From assembly GCF_014695725.1 (NCBI RefSeq), contig NZ_JACJOU010000016.1, forward strand, positions 124,001-188,000: a stretch of 64,000 nt of DNA. The letters run 5' to 3'. The DNA comes from Microcoleus sp. FACHB-672 (GTDB taxonomy: Bacteria; Cyanobacteriota; Cyanobacteriia; Cyanobacteriales; Oscillatoriaceae). This document shows positions 46,501-56,600 of the stretch, in pieces; position 1 is the first letter of the stretch; each line of letters starts with the position of its first letter. Position numbers and translations under genes: made by a program. Below the pieces are notes generated by a model. It had not been told where the DNA came from and made no database searches. It saw only the letters and a list, made by a program, of their open reading frames with translations.

Positions 46501-47659
46501 CCGGAGTATTTTGCAGGGAGAAAGCAATTTGAAATAAAGGATTTCGGCTTAAATCTCGCTCTGGATGCAGTTCTTCAACTAATTTTTCAAAGGGTAAATC
46601 TTGATGGGCATAAGCTCCGAGGGCAACCTCTTTAACCCGACTGAGTAATTCTAGAAACGTTGGATTTCCTGATAGGTTAGTTCGCAATACTAAACTATTG
46701 ACAAAGAAACCGATGAGTGATTCAATTTCGCTGCGGTTGCGACCGGCAATCGGTGATCCAATCGCAATATCTTCAGCGCCGGTGTAGCGATACAGCAACG
46801 TCTGAAATGCGGCAAGCAAAGTGATGAATAACGTTACCCCTTGCCGGCTGCTCAATGCCTCCAGCGCCTCACTCAATGCCGGTGGCAACACCCACAATTG
46901 TTTTGCGCCTCGGTAGGTGGGAACTGCCGGCCTTGGTCGATCTGTGGGTAAATTTAGCATTTCTATCCCCTCTAGCTGCTGCCGCCAGTAAGCGAGCTGG
47001 GTTTCCTGCACAGAATCGCGCAACCATTCGCGCTGCCACTCCGCAAAATCGGCATACTGAATAGGAAGTTCTGGTAAAGCTGGGGAATTGCTCAATTTTG
47101 CATTTTTAGCCGCAAAAGCTGGGTAAAGCACCCCGATTTCTCGAATCAGCACCCCCATTGACCAACCATCGGCAACAATATGATGTAAATTCAGCAGCAG
47201 CAAGGATTCAGCGGCATCCATTTGTAGCAGCGTCACGCGGATTAAAGGGCCGGCTTTTAAATTGAACGGACGCTCAAACTCTGCTTTCACCCGTCGCCGC
47301 GCTGCTGTTGCCCGTTCAGCTGCCGGCAAGTGCTGCAAGTGTGCGATTGCTATCGACACTTTCAAGCAAGGGGCGATCGCTTGCATGGGTTGCCCCTCAA
47401 TAGCGATAAACGTTGTGCGTAAAGTTTCATGCCGGCGCACAATTTCGTTAAAAGTCTCCTCTAACGCTGCTAAATTCAGAGTGCCGGTGAGACGAAGCGC
47501 ACATCCCACATTATAAAAAGGGTTGCCGGGAACGAGCCGGTGCAGAAACCACAGCCGCTGCTGAGCGAACGATGCCGGAAAAACAAAGACTTCTTCTTGA
47601 TCGGTATTGGCTTCTGTCTCATCAGCCGTGAAGTGGTTACCGGCAAGGTTTTGGCTCAT
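43526..47659 (-). CDS. Single-module nonribosomal peptide synthetase (C-A-PCP-TE)
   Basis: About 1377 residues from ATG 47659 (a start at 47701 is also open). A condensation domain comes first (FPASFAQQRLWFLHRL; HHxxxDG as LHHIVADGWS). The adenylation domain follows (A3 LAYVIYTSGSTGQPKGV, A5 NAYGPTETTVWA, A7 YKTGDLARYLPDG, A10 PATPSGKVDRRALP). A carrier domain (FFDLGGDSLLAIRL) and a thioesterase (GGWSFGGLVAFEMA, final His region GNHLEM) complete it. Aligning by eye to GrsA gives the ten-residue pocket D-A-F-T-I-A-A-V-W-K, closest in character to aromatic/hydrophobic pockets. No other NRPS/PKS, MbtH or transport gene is nearby, so it is an orphan synthetase that would join one amino acid to an acyl or peptidyl donor and release it. 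Confidence 0.93.
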   Translation of the reverse strand: MSQNLAGNHFTADETEANTDQEEVFVFPASFAQQRLWFLHRLVPGNPFYNVGCALRLTGTLNLAALEETFNEIVRRHETLRTTFIAIEGQPMQAIAPCLKVSIAIAHLQHLPAAERATAARRRVKAEFERPFNLKAGPLIRVTLLQMDAAESLLLLNLHHIVADGWSMGVLIREIGVLYPAFAAKNAKLSNSPALPELPIQYADFAEWQREWLRDSVQETQLAYWRQQLEGIEMLNLPTDRPRPAVPTYRGAKQLWVLPPALSEALEALSSRQGVTLFITLLAAFQTLLYRYTGAEDIAIGSPIAGRNRSEIESLIGFFVNSLVLRTNLSGNPTFLELLSRVKEVALGAYAHQDLPFEKLVEELHPERDLSRNPLFQIAFSLQNTPVETLELPGLTLKLFEFDPGTAKLDLEFHLWQDLEGLKGQVVYSTDLFEPATISRMLGHFQILLENIIIDPEQHIGYLQILTEAERHKLLGKFNITVSQNRRCFHHLFEAQVERYPEAAAIVFENERLTYRELNYRANQLAHYLQKMGVKPEVLVGICLERSIEMIVALLGIFKAGGAYLPLDPSYPQERLNFMLEDAQVSILVTDSISTPLFWENRESRQHEFSIIYLGKDKNNVSRHSKENPSSNVTTGNLAYVIYTSGSTGQPKGVLVEHRGLCNLVESQIDAFNLKPSHRVLQFASLSFDASIFEIVMALQAGATLYLAKKESLLPGQPLIQLLQKQAITHITLPPAALAVLPAEKLPALQTIICAGESCSQNIVKRWAAGRRFFNAYGPTETTVWATLAEISDDSKKPSIGRPILNTQVYILDRNLQPAPIGITGELYIAGDGLARGYLCRPELTAERFIPNPFREKGRILSLQPSRLYKTGDLARYLPDGKIEFLGRIDQQVKIRGFRIELGEIEAVINQYPAIRKAVVIVLEDISVNQRIVAYLVSANSIADPSSLINTLRQFLKDKLPKYMVPSEFVILDTLPATPSGKVDRRALPAPNALTRLQRQKTFISPRTPTESALAKIWAEVLNVERVSVGDSFFDLGGDSLLAIRLMEQIHKQFSRELPLSSLFLSPTIESLANTLFAETKSLKWSPLVPIQPKGSNPPFFCVHPIFGVVFPYYELAYYLGENQPFYGLQPIGIDGEQSPLTRIEEMAAYYIKALRAVQPNGPYFLGGWSFGGLVAFEMAQQLQKAGEEVGLLALLDTAAPVAGNKFSFWNGCKFLFNTVRRSIWPFLLDYLYLTNVSEKHKTQSFTSNLLRLSKVFQLKNRRSLKFILEKAVMVNLMPQEAKLRRLNQLTIRSMFRVFQANSQATLSYTPKTYPNRITLFKSCEQGSADSQDPTMGWSELTESGTDVHLVTGNHLEMMKTPNVQVLAEQIGGYFNK

Positions 47660-48393
47660 CTTTGGGAATCTCTCAATCTTAGAAATAGTAAGGCGTATCA
47701 AACACTATTTAGTTTCGGCTATATACAAGTTTTATGTTCACCAGTCATGTAAAGTCCGCTTATCCCTTTCTCCAAATTTGCGGCTTGTACGGAAATTAAC
47801 CACTTGACAATCTTTAACATTGACAATAGCGGAATAAATGTGACTTAGATTACATTGAAATTATTTAGCAAGCCTTCTCAAAAAAAAGGATCGGGGCAGA
47901 AATATTATAGGCCGGCTCTTAGCCTATCAGCTCACTCAACCTTAAGATTTACGACTAGAGACTAAGTGGATGGGGCGCGATCTCTCTCTATAGAGGAGTG
48001 CGCGTCTGCCCCGACAGTTGTTATCTTGAGAGAAGTGAACAAGCACCACCTAACGCTTGCTGGGTCGCTAAAAAATTATAGCGGGACATCACCGAAGATC
48101 GGCTTCAGATGTATAAATGGTGAAACAAAAATTGACAGGAGAGGATGAGGAGTTTTTGTTGCTTTCGTCACTTTGCTAGAGATGATTATCATCAGCAAAC
48201 TACATTCCCTCAGCCCTCCTAGCAGTGGCATTTCGTACACCAAACTCTTTTAGTGACTGGCAGAGAGTACCCATTCTTAGAAGAGCCTGACTGAATAATT
48301 ATTCTGAAGTCAGATAAATCGATCTCTTTAAAAAGGGATTTGACAGACAAGTTTCTAAAATCCACAAATCAAGTAAGACAGGAAAACATTGTT
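47660..48393. other. Divergent control region between the NRPS and glycine-zipper genes (734 bp)
   Basis: No gene is supported. An interrupted palindrome CTGACT-GAATAATTATTC-TGA-AGTCAG lies at 48287-48313, about 80 bp before the glycine-zipper start. It could be an operator. Confidence 0.5.
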
Positions 48394-49926
48394 ATGACTG
48401 ACAACAAAAAGCCGTTTGATATCAAAGACGACCTTACTGACCCCGCGATCTTGAAACCTGAAGCTCAAAAAAGTGACGAAATCATTGTTTTGAGCGAAAG
48501 TAAAGAGATTTCTAACCTGCAGGACGAAAGCGCTCAGCCCCAGTCTGGCGGTGGGATTAATACAGTCGGCGCAACCATTGGCGCGACTGCCGGTGGCGTT
48601 GCCGGTGCAACCATTGGCCGTTTAGTCGGTGGTAGAGCCGGTGCTGCGCTTGGTGCAATTGCCGGCGCTGTTGCCGGTGGACTCGCAGGAAATGAAGCAG
48701 CCGAAGGTTTGAGCCACACCGTTGAAGAAGTCGTAGATGTCGTTAAAGACGTTGCTCAAGGTGTGAGCCACCAGGTTGAAGATATCGGGGGTGCCGCAAA
48801 AGGTGTGATTGAGGAAGTCAAGCCCTCTGTTAAAAACATTGCCGACTCCGTTCAGCATACCGTTGAAGATGTCAGACCGGCAGTAAAAGACATTGCACAA
48901 TCCGTTCAGCATACCGTTGAGGATGTCGGGCCTTCTGTTAAAGGCATTGCCGACTCTGTTAAGGATACCGTTGACGATGTCAGACCCTCTGTTAAAGGCA
49001 TTGCAGAATCCGTTAAGGATACCGTTAACGATGTCAGACCGGCTGTTGCAGACGCAGCAAACACCATGAAAGACGCGGTTGCAGAGGTTAAACCGTCTGT
49101 AATCAATGCCGCGCACTCTGTGAGCAATGCGGTAGATGAAGTTAAACCTTCTGTTGTCGATGCCGTTAAGGATAGCGCCAGCAGCGTCAAATCTTCGGTT
49201 CGCGGTGTGGCAAACTCTGTCAGCAATGCGGCTGAAGAAGTCAAACCCTCTGTCGTCGATGCCGTTAAAGGTAGCGCCCAAGAAATTAAGTCTTCGGTTC
49301 GCGGTGTGGCCAACTCCGTCTCAGATACGGCAGAACAAGTCAAACCCTCGGTTGTTGATGCCGTTAAAGGTAGCGCTGAAGAAGTGAAGTCTTCGGTTCG
49401 CGGTGTAGCGCATTCCGTCAGCGATACAGCAGAACAAGTTAAACCCTCAGTTGTCGATACCGTTAAAGGGACTGCTGAAGATGTGAAGTCTTCTGTCAAA
49501 GGCACAGGCAACGCCATTCAAGGTGCCGCGAAGGATGTTGAGTCCTCCACGCACCAAGCCGCTGAACGAATCAAACAGTCTGAGACTGACACTGTCAAGC
49601 TGCATGATGAGCGACGTGCGCCTGCCATTCCGCCCATCGTAACCAGTGAAGTGGGAATGGGATTGCCACCTGTTCAAGAGCAGGTAGTGGATCATCCGCC
49701 CTATATAGCGCCTCCAGTGCCCCCCATGCGTCCTAGCGACATCAAACTCTCTGCTAGTACGCCTGAAATTCCTGAGCCGATTGTCGGTCGTGATTCCCTA
49801 AATGTTCGCAAAGAAGTCGAAATCGACAACATTCTGGAAGCTGACGAACCGATTGGTCGGGAACGTTTAGCACGTGAGATTCCCCCCAAGAACATCAACG
49901 ACAAGAAATCGAAAAAAGGCAAGTAA
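48394..49926 (+). CDS. Glycine-zipper protein with LEA/apolipoprotein-like helical repeats
   Basis: The protein has 510 residues from ATG 48394 (CAGGAAAAC upstream; the TTG at 48340 is less likely). An acidic N-terminal ~50 residues is followed by a glycine zipper (GATIGATAGGVAGATIG, VGGRAGAALGAIAGAVAGG), likely membrane-inserting or oligomerising. Next come about four 18-residue units of the type VKDTVDDVRPSVKGIAE (54-bp period), then three 33-residue units of the type SSVRGVANSVS...EEVKPSVVDAVKGSAEEVK (99-bp period). Both would form long amphipathic helices, as in LEA-3 or apolipoproteins. A proline-rich and charged tail ends KKSKKGK. A role in membrane or desiccation protection is inferred only. 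Confidence 0.85.
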   Translation: MTDNKKPFDIKDDLTDPAILKPEAQKSDEIIVLSESKEISNLQDESAQPQSGGGINTVGATIGATAGGVAGATIGRLVGGRAGAALGAIAGAVAGGLAGNEAAEGLSHTVEEVVDVVKDVAQGVSHQVEDIGGAAKGVIEEVKPSVKNIADSVQHTVEDVRPAVKDIAQSVQHTVEDVGPSVKGIADSVKDTVDDVRPSVKGIAESVKDTVNDVRPAVADAANTMKDAVAEVKPSVINAAHSVSNAVDEVKPSVVDAVKDSASSVKSSVRGVANSVSNAAEEVKPSVVDAVKGSAQEIKSSVRGVANSVSDTAEQVKPSVVDAVKGSAEEVKSSVRGVAHSVSDTAEQVKPSVVDTVKGTAEDVKSSVKGTGNAIQGAAKDVESSTHQAAERIKQSETDTVKLHDERRAPAIPPIVTSEVGMGLPPVQEQVVDHPPYIAPPVPPMRPSDIKLSASTPEIPEPIVGRDSLNVRKEVEIDNILEADEPIGRERLAREIPPKNINDKKSKKGK

Positions 49927-49977
49927 ATTTTGCTTGAACTGACTGGGTTGCGTCTAGCTTCCAGTTAGCAACTAAGA

Positions 49978-50010
49978 AGGGTGGGTTAATGATTAACTCA
50001 CCCTTTTTTT
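49978..50010 (+). terminator. Intrinsic terminator of the glycine-zipper gene
   Basis: AGGGTGGGTTAAT (49978-49990) pairs with ATTAACTCACCCT (49992-50004), one mismatch and a 1-nt centre, followed by six T. Confidence 0.85.
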
Positions 50011-50340
50011 CATCTATTTAAAACATAAACAATCGGGCAGATCATAATAGCCTGTCCCAGAGGCAACTATCGCTGATGCAGGAAACGGGCAAAGTCCAAG
50101 AGTTCTTGCCGGCGTTCGCAGCAGTTTCAAACTTTCAGCACTAAAAATTACCAACCGCGTCTTCAACCCCTTGCCAAATAGTCTCCCGTGTCCCACTCCT
50201 AACGCCACCTGCCGCAAAACCCCTAACTTCTGACCATAAGTCAACAACGATGGCTTTTGCCCTTGACATTCCCAGATATACAGCTTATACTCAGAGAGTA
50301 CCTCTAAGCTTTTTTTGGAAGGGAAAAGGTACAATATATA

Positions 50341-50382
50341 CTAAATATATCACTTACGCTACTAAATACATCACTTACGTTA
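50341..50382 (+). repeat. 21-bp direct repeat ahead of the DUF4258 gene
   Basis: CTAAATATATCACTTACGCTA (two halves: CTAAATATAT and CACTTACGCTA) at 50341-50361 is repeated with two changes at 50362-50382. It sits 15-55 bp before the start codon. The 21-bp period (two helical turns) suits cooperative binding of a regulator. Confidence 0.7.
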
Positions 50383-50396
50383 ATATACAAAGTTCT

Positions 50397-50888
50397 ATGC
50401 AAATTACCAATCATGCAGCTCAACGAATGAACCAGCGTGGCATCACGAAAGAGATGCTCGAACTCGTGATTCAATATGGACAATCTCAGGATGAGAAAAC
50501 AACTTTGAGTCGAGATGCAGCGGCGCGTTTAGTCGCCGAACTTCAGTGCCAAGCTGAAGAGCGCGGAGGCGAACTGCGGAAGATCGAGCGCCAGATGAAA
50601 GCATTAGCGCGTTTAGTCGCCGAACTTCAGCGCCAAGCTGAAGAGCGCGGAGGCGAACTGCGGAAGATCGAGCGCCAGATGAAGACTGCCAAGAAAGTTC
50701 TCGACAAAGGTGGTATTACCATCGTCAGCGATCCCTCCGATGAGACCGTCATTTCTGACGAGACCAAAATCATTACCACCTATAACTGTAACCCTCAGAA
50801 GAAGAGAGTGAAGTGGCAAGGGAAGAGAAATCAATCTTGCCCGCGTAACGAGATCGAACGGGCGTTTGGATCTCATAATCAGATTTAG
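50397..50888 (+). CDS. DUF4258 protein with a tandem internal duplication
   Basis: The 163-residue protein starts at ATG 50397. The N-terminus ITNHAAQRMNQRGITKEMLELVIQYG and the late strands KVLDKGGITIVSD...IITTYN define a DUF4258 fold, which is related to small RNase/toxin-like proteins. Between them a 28-residue coiled-coil segment, AARLVAELQCQAEERGGE followed by LRKIERQMKA, occurs twice, encoded by an 84-bp tandem duplication (period measured at 50523 and 50607). The extra unit should lengthen the connecting helix by about 4 nm and might inactivate or retool the protein. No antitoxin-like partner is seen. Confidence 0.75.
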   Translation: MQITNHAAQRMNQRGITKEMLELVIQYGQSQDEKTTLSRDAAARLVAELQCQAEERGGELRKIERQMKALARLVAELQRQAEERGGELRKIERQMKTAKKVLDKGGITIVSDPSDETVISDETKIITTYNCNPQKKRVKWQGKRNQSCPRNEIERAFGSHNQI

Positions 50889-51370
50889 GCATTTTTCAGC
50901 CCCTAAAGGGGCTGAAAACTTCTCTGGGCCGGGGAGAGCGCTCTTTACCTATCTAGGTTTAAAGCTCTTTTCGGCTCAGTTTTTGTCTCAATCCCGATAA
51001 GTATTATGAAAAGCGAAGCAGCGCTCTCAAGATAGACGACTCTACTGAACTGATTCTTCAGATTTTGGCGTGGGCAAAGCTTTCGATAAATGAAAGCCTT
51101 CCCTGATAGCTTTAACAGGCTCAGGCAATACCAACAGCTTGGTGAGAATAAAGCGGCGTTTGAGAATATAGCTCCTTTATACAGGGGTGTTACTCAGAAC
51201 GTGCCCGTCCTTGTAAATTAGTAGTGCGGCCATCTTGCCGGCTGAGTGTAATCTTAGGGAGCAAGATGCTCCCACTACTCATGTTTTTGCAAATTTGGGA
51301 TGCACCCCTTTATTGATTCAGGGACAATAGCTTGATAAGCCGCTATTTTTACGATCTCACCGGCTCTCCA
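50889..51370. repeat. Intergenic with a dispersed CAAGATG-loop repeat (51226-51300)
   Basis: Two hairpin-forming palindromes with the same core follow one another: GCGGC-CATCTTG-CCGGC near 51226-51242 and GGGAGCA-AGA-TGCTCCC at 51257-51273, then CACTACTCATGTTTTTGC. A related pair occurs at 61886-61945. This looks like a small non-autonomous repeat. The GAAAAC/AGCCCC sequence right after DUF4258 (about 50895-50920: CAGCCCCT...AGGGGCTGAAA) is a probable terminator. Confidence 0.65.
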
Positions 51371-52468
51371 TTAAGCGGGATGAAAATAGAACGCGGCACC
51401 TAAAACAATGTAGGTAGCCAGTAGCAGTGCTCCCTCCAACCAATTAGATCGTCCATCCAGACTAATTAAATTAGCAATGGCAACGGCAATCGCAACAGCT
51501 ACAACCTCAAACGGATTGAAATTTAAATCCATTGGTTGACCAATCGCAATTCCAATTAACACTAAAAGCGGAGCCACAAATAAAGCAACCAGCAAACTTG
51601 ATCCCATTGCCACAGTGACCGAGAGATCCATGTTATTTTTGATGGCAACGCTCACGGCTGTAACATATTCTGCCGCACCGCCAACGAGAGGCAAAAGAAT
51701 CACGCCGGTGAAAAGAGGGGTTAATCCTAATCCTTTTGTGGCTTCTTCCACCACTCCAACAAAAATTTCTGACTCGAAAGCAACCGCCACGGTAGAAATT
51801 ACTAAAACCCCGACCCAAAGCCACAAATTAGGCTTGTGAGGGACTGTCTTTCCTTCAGAATCGCTAGGCGTTTCTCCCTCCAATTCCGCGACTCCCACAT
51901 CGTAAAGATAGCTGTGAGTTCCTAATGAAAATAACAACGTTAACGCGTAAACGGCTATCATCACGATCGCCACGGTAATTGAGAGATTGCGAATTGCCCC
52001 TTCCCCGACACCCGACGAAGTATAAATTACCGTTGTGGGCAATACAATTGCCGTGACAGCTAGCGTCATAGAAGAACCATTAACCCGCGCCACAATGGGT
52101 TGAAATTCCTGTTCCTTAAAGCGAAAACCACCCAATAGCATGGAAAGTCCCATGACTAAAAGCAAATTACTGACAATCGTTCCCGTAATGCTAGCTTTAA
52201 CAATGTCAATCAAGCCGGCTTTAAGGGCAACTAAGGCAATAATTAGCTCAGTGGCGTTCCCAAAAACTGCATTTAACAAACCACCAATCGAAGGGCCGGT
52301 AACAACTGCGACTTCTTCAGTGGCTGTGCTTAGCCATATCGCTAGGGGAACGATTGCTATCCCTGAGGTGATGAAGATTGTGAGCGTTCCCCAGTGTAAA
52401 TATTCCGCCGCAATTGAAACCGGCACGAAGATTAACAGGACGTAAGAAATAATTTTCTTGATTGACAT
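51371..52468 (-). CDS. Ca2+/H+ exchanger (CaCA family)
   Basis: Integral membrane antiporter of 365 residues with about eleven hydrophobic segments. The two alpha-repeats of the CAX family are clear: GGLLNAVFGNATELIIALVAL near residue 65 and the inverted GGAAEYVTAVSVAIKNNMDL near residue 265, with acidic residues that carry cation transport. An acidic loop (ELEGETPSDSEG) lies between the halves. It exports calcium from the cytosol in exchange for protons. It is monocistronic. Confidence 0.94.
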   Translation of the reverse strand: MSIKKIISYVLLIFVPVSIAAEYLHWGTLTIFITSGIAIVPLAIWLSTATEEVAVVTGPSIGGLLNAVFGNATELIIALVALKAGLIDIVKASITGTIVSNLLLVMGLSMLLGGFRFKEQEFQPIVARVNGSSMTLAVTAIVLPTTVIYTSSGVGEGAIRNLSITVAIVMIAVYALTLLFSLGTHSYLYDVGVAELEGETPSDSEGKTVPHKPNLWLWVGVLVISTVAVAFESEIFVGVVEEATKGLGLTPLFTGVILLPLVGGAAEYVTAVSVAIKNNMDLSVTVAMGSSLLVALFVAPLLVLIGIAIGQPMDLNFNPFEVVAVAIAVAIANLISLDGRSNWLEGALLLATYIVLGAAFYFHPA

Positions 52469-53663
52469 AAAGCCTATCTGAAAAGTTGTCTAGTCAATCA
52501 TATAAGACTTGATCCGATTTTGTGCTAGCATTCCCATCGGTTTAAAGCAATTCAATCTAAAATATAAAAGTTAAAACTCTCTATTTCCCACATCCCATAT
52601 TGCTGAAGGGATCGCCCGGAACCTGCCGACCCCTCTAAATCGGCTTCTCCACACCGGCACACTCCTAAACCTCCAACCGTTGCCGCAAACCTTGGGGCGG
52701 CTGAAGTGCGATCGCACAATTGTTGTCCTGCGTCTGCCACCATCGACACAGCCGGCAGCCCAATTTACCTCAATTCCAGCCGGCTAAACGTCTACGCCGA
52801 TCACAGGCTGTCAAGTTTCCCCTTCCAGATGTCACAGTCTCAGCCTCCTTGATGCCGGCTAAAAACCCTGATCACCTCGCCTCAGACCCTCTAGAGAGCA
52901 ATCTGGTTGAATACTCCGCTTAATTTCTGCCCACAGGCAGATGTGCGGCCTCAGCACAAAACCTTTAATTAACCTAAGGCAAAGTGTAGGGGAGAAACCG
53001 ATGGGTGGGTTAAAAAGATTATTTGGCAGCGATCAAAGGTTAAAGCAATCCCAACACATCCTTAACTGAACATTCAGTTTCTCTACAGCCGGTTTCAATT
53101 CAAGCCGCTTCACGTCCCACCATCGCAGCGATTCCTTAAAAAGAAAAAAATGTAAAAAACGCATCGCTGAGGAAAAGATTATGGAATAGTTAAACTTATA
53201 TATTTTAGAAGATAACGCTTAAAAATAAAATCAGACTGGACTTGATCAGTCAGTTAATGAGAGATAAGCTGCCGCATATAAAATTTTTATTTTATCTAAA
53301 AATAAAGGCTAGCTTGTCGTAAGTATCATGATTATTTGGCAAAGCAAGAAGTGGAAAGTCGGCAATTTTTAAGGATAAGCCGGCTTCAAAAAATTAGCAC
53401 CAAAAATACATAAAATTTTGGTAAAGTTAGAAGTGCTGAGCTTTATATTTATAATCAGCCAGCCAGATAAAGTCAGGCAGCTATCCAGAAATTTCTAGAT
53501 GTTCAGCCAGTGGTTAAGGCATCTGCAAACACTGAAGAATGCAGGGACGTATAAGCCGGCAGCATCAGGGAAAGGAAGCGTCGCTTTCTGGCCCAATCCC
53601 GCAGTATAACGGGGGCGTTTATCAGAAGCGAGGAAGACAGGTTCTTGGAGCGAGGAAAAGATC
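52469..53663. other. Long intergenic region (1195 bp)
   Basis: No supported gene. Short open frames here (for example 52720-52923) have no ribosome site or protein-like composition. A HIP1 octamer GCGATCGC lies near 52710. The last 200 bp should contain the promoter of the large repeat protein, with AGGAAAAG ahead of its ATG. Confidence 0.5.
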
Positions 53664-56600
53664 ATGTTTGAAAGTAAAGAAATAATGTTGGGGTTAGCCA
53701 AATGGCAATTTTGGCTAGCTCAAGTGCCGGTAGATCAGACAGTTGACACACCAGAAGAAGCATCACTTTTGTTTTCAGGGCCGCAATTTTTTGTGGCATT
53801 AGTTTCTGGAGTCGTGCTTGCCTTTGCGTTCCAATTACTGTTCACAAATTTAACAGTCGCCGCCGGCATCTCTTATTTAGGCCATCAATCCGACTCAGAC
53901 GATTCTAATAACCGGGACTCTGACAGTCTGGGCGGCACCATTAACAAAATTGGCAAAACCCTAGGGATTGTTACCCTAGTCACAGTCACTATTGCTCTAT
54001 TTTTTGCCTGCTTGCTGGCAGTCAAACTCAGCCTGATCAGTAGCGCCGGCTTAGGTGCGATCGTTGGCTTAGTCATCTGGGGCACCTACTTCTCCCTGCT
54101 TGTCTGGGTAAGTTCTACCACCGTCGGTTCTTTAATTGGCTCAATTGTTAATACCGCAACCTCTGGCTTTCAAGCCATTGTGGGAACCGCCGCCGCCGCC
54201 TTTGGTGCCAAAGCCACCAGCAATCAAATCGTCTCCACCGCCGAAGCTGCGGCTTCTGCCGTGCGTCGCGAGTTTGGTTCCGCCTTTGATCCCACCTCAC
54301 TCCGAGAAACCGTAGAAGACTATCTCGGCGCACTGAAGCCACCGGATCTCGACATTGCATCAATGCGGCAGGAATTTGAAAAACTGCTCAACGATCCGCA
54401 ACTCAGAGAACTCGCAAGCAGCAGTGGCGGAGTTCCCAACATTGACCGGCAGAAATTTGTCGATCTCGTTAGTTCTCGCAGTGACTTATCGAAACGCGAT
54501 GTTAACCGCATCGTCGATCAGCTAGAGAACGCTTGGAAGCAAGTAGCCGGCCAAGTGCAACAACAACCGACAAACGGCATCGCCGATCTGGTTGACTACC
54601 TCAAATCTGCTAACCCAGCGGAGCTGATCTCCGATAAACTTGCTCAAAGACTTGATGGACTGCTCGGCGAACTTCGCAAGGGCCGGCAAGCCGAAAACCC
54701 CAGCATGGCCAATCAAGCACTCACCTTGGGCTTGAACAGTCTGATGGGAGTGATTTTAGGGCGGACAGACCTTTCCGATTTGGATGCTCAAAGCATCTTA
54801 AATAAACTCAAATCCGCCCAAGAAAAAGTCAGCGATCAAGCCGGTAAAGTTGCCACGCAGGTGAAAGAGCAAACCCCACTCGTCCCCTACAGCACCGTAC
54901 GGGCAGATGTGGAAAACTACCTCCTCAACACCTACTCCTGGCAAATGAACCCGCAAACCATTCAGCGCGACTTCAGGGACGTGCTGTATGATCCAGACGC
55001 CGATCCGGCAACTGTTCGCCGGGAATTAGAACGCTTGAACCGGCCTTATTTTGTAGAAATTCTCTCCAACAGGGGCGTATTTACCCAAGGTAAAATCCAA
55101 GAACTGGCCAACGAACTCGAAGCCGTTCGGGTGAGCATTATCCACGAAGTCGCCACTTCTGAAGAGCGAGAAAAAACTGAACTGTTGGTGCAGCGAGTCG
55201 AAGATTACGTGCGCTTCACCACCAAGGAAAACTTAACGGCGGCTGGAATTGAGCGAGACTTCCCAGCAGTTCTCGAAGATTCGGATGCCTCTGTTGAACA
55301 GTTGAGCGAACGTTTCAAGCGCCTTGATCGCAAAGCCTATGTGCAAATGCTGATCAAACGTCAAGACCTCAACCGGGAAGAAGCCGAGCAAATTCTCCTA
55401 CAACTGGAAGCCACCCGCGATCGTTCCCTCACCAACGCTCAAGAATTAGCTCAGCAAGCTAACGCTCAATTAGTGGAAGTGCGGCAAAACCTTGAGTCTT
55501 ACCTGCGTTCCACCGGCAAGGCAGAACTCAACCCGGAAGGCATCAAGCGGGATCTGCAAACCCTGCTAGAGAACCCCCAGGCGGGATTGTGGGCGCTGCG
55601 TGCACGCCTATCTCACTTTGACCGCGACACCTTGGTGCAGTTGCTCTCCCAGCGCCAAGACCTCAACGAGGATGAAGTGAACCGCGTCATCGATCAAGTG
55701 GAATCGAATTGGAATAACGTCGTTTACGCACCCAAGGCGCTTGCCGGTAAAGCCAAGGAACAGTACGACCAAGCCACCAATGCGATTGCAGAGTACCTGC
55801 GTAGCACCGGCAAGTCAGAACTCAACCCGGAAGGCATTCAGCGGGATATCAATAAACTGCTCAACGATCCCAAAGCCGGTGCAACGGCCCTGCGTGAGCG
55901 CTTGGCCCAGATGGATCGCGACACCCTCGTCAAGCTACTGTCTCAGCGGCAAGACTTGAGCGAAGAGCAAGTCAATCAGGTGATTGACAGTGTTCAAAAT
56001 ACCGTTCGTAACGTTCTGCGTGCACCCCGCCGCGTGGCTACGCGAGTTCAGCAACAAGCACAAAATTTCCAGGGCACTCTCGAAGATTACCTGCGGAACA
56101 CCGGCAAGGAAGAACTCAACCCGGACGCCATCAAGCGCGACCTCCAGCTGTTGCTGCACGACCCCAAAGTGGGTGCCTACAGTCTCGGCGAACGCCTCTC
56201 CCAGTTTGACCGTTCTACGATTGTGGCACTTCTGGCCCAGCGGCCCGATATTTCCGAGGCCGAAGCTAACCGCATCGTGGATCAAATCTTCTCGGTGCGC
56301 GAGCAGTTTATGCTGCAAATTCAGAAAATCCAAGATAGCATCCAAGGTGTTGTTGACAGCATCTTGAATCGAGTTCGGGATTATCTGAATTCTCTCAACC
56401 GGCCTGAACTCAACTATGAGGGCATCCGGCGGGACGTTCGCAAGTTGTTTTATGACCCGGAAGCTGGGTTTGATGCCTTGCGCGATCGCCTCGGCCACTT
56501 CAATCGGGATACCTTAGTGGCAATTCTCAGTTCCCGTGAGGATATTTCTGAAGCGGATGCCAACCGGCTGATCGATCAGATTGAAGGGGCGCGAAATAAC

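Noticed and set aside
48622-49517. Long antisense reading frames opposite the glycine-zipper gene
   Set aside because: They are by-products of the highly repetitive coding sequence; their translations simply mirror the repeats.
50014-50334. Minus-strand reading frame of 106 codons between the glycine-zipper terminator and the DUF4258 gene
   Set aside because: No ribosome site, no recognisable motif, and it overlaps the promoter region of the DUF4258 gene; could be a relic but not supportable.
50341-50382. CRISPR-like direct repeats
   Set aside because: Only two units, contiguous without spacers, and no cas genes in the window.
52720-52923. Short plus-strand frame upstream of the large repeat protein
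   Set aside because: Low-quality composition and no start signals.
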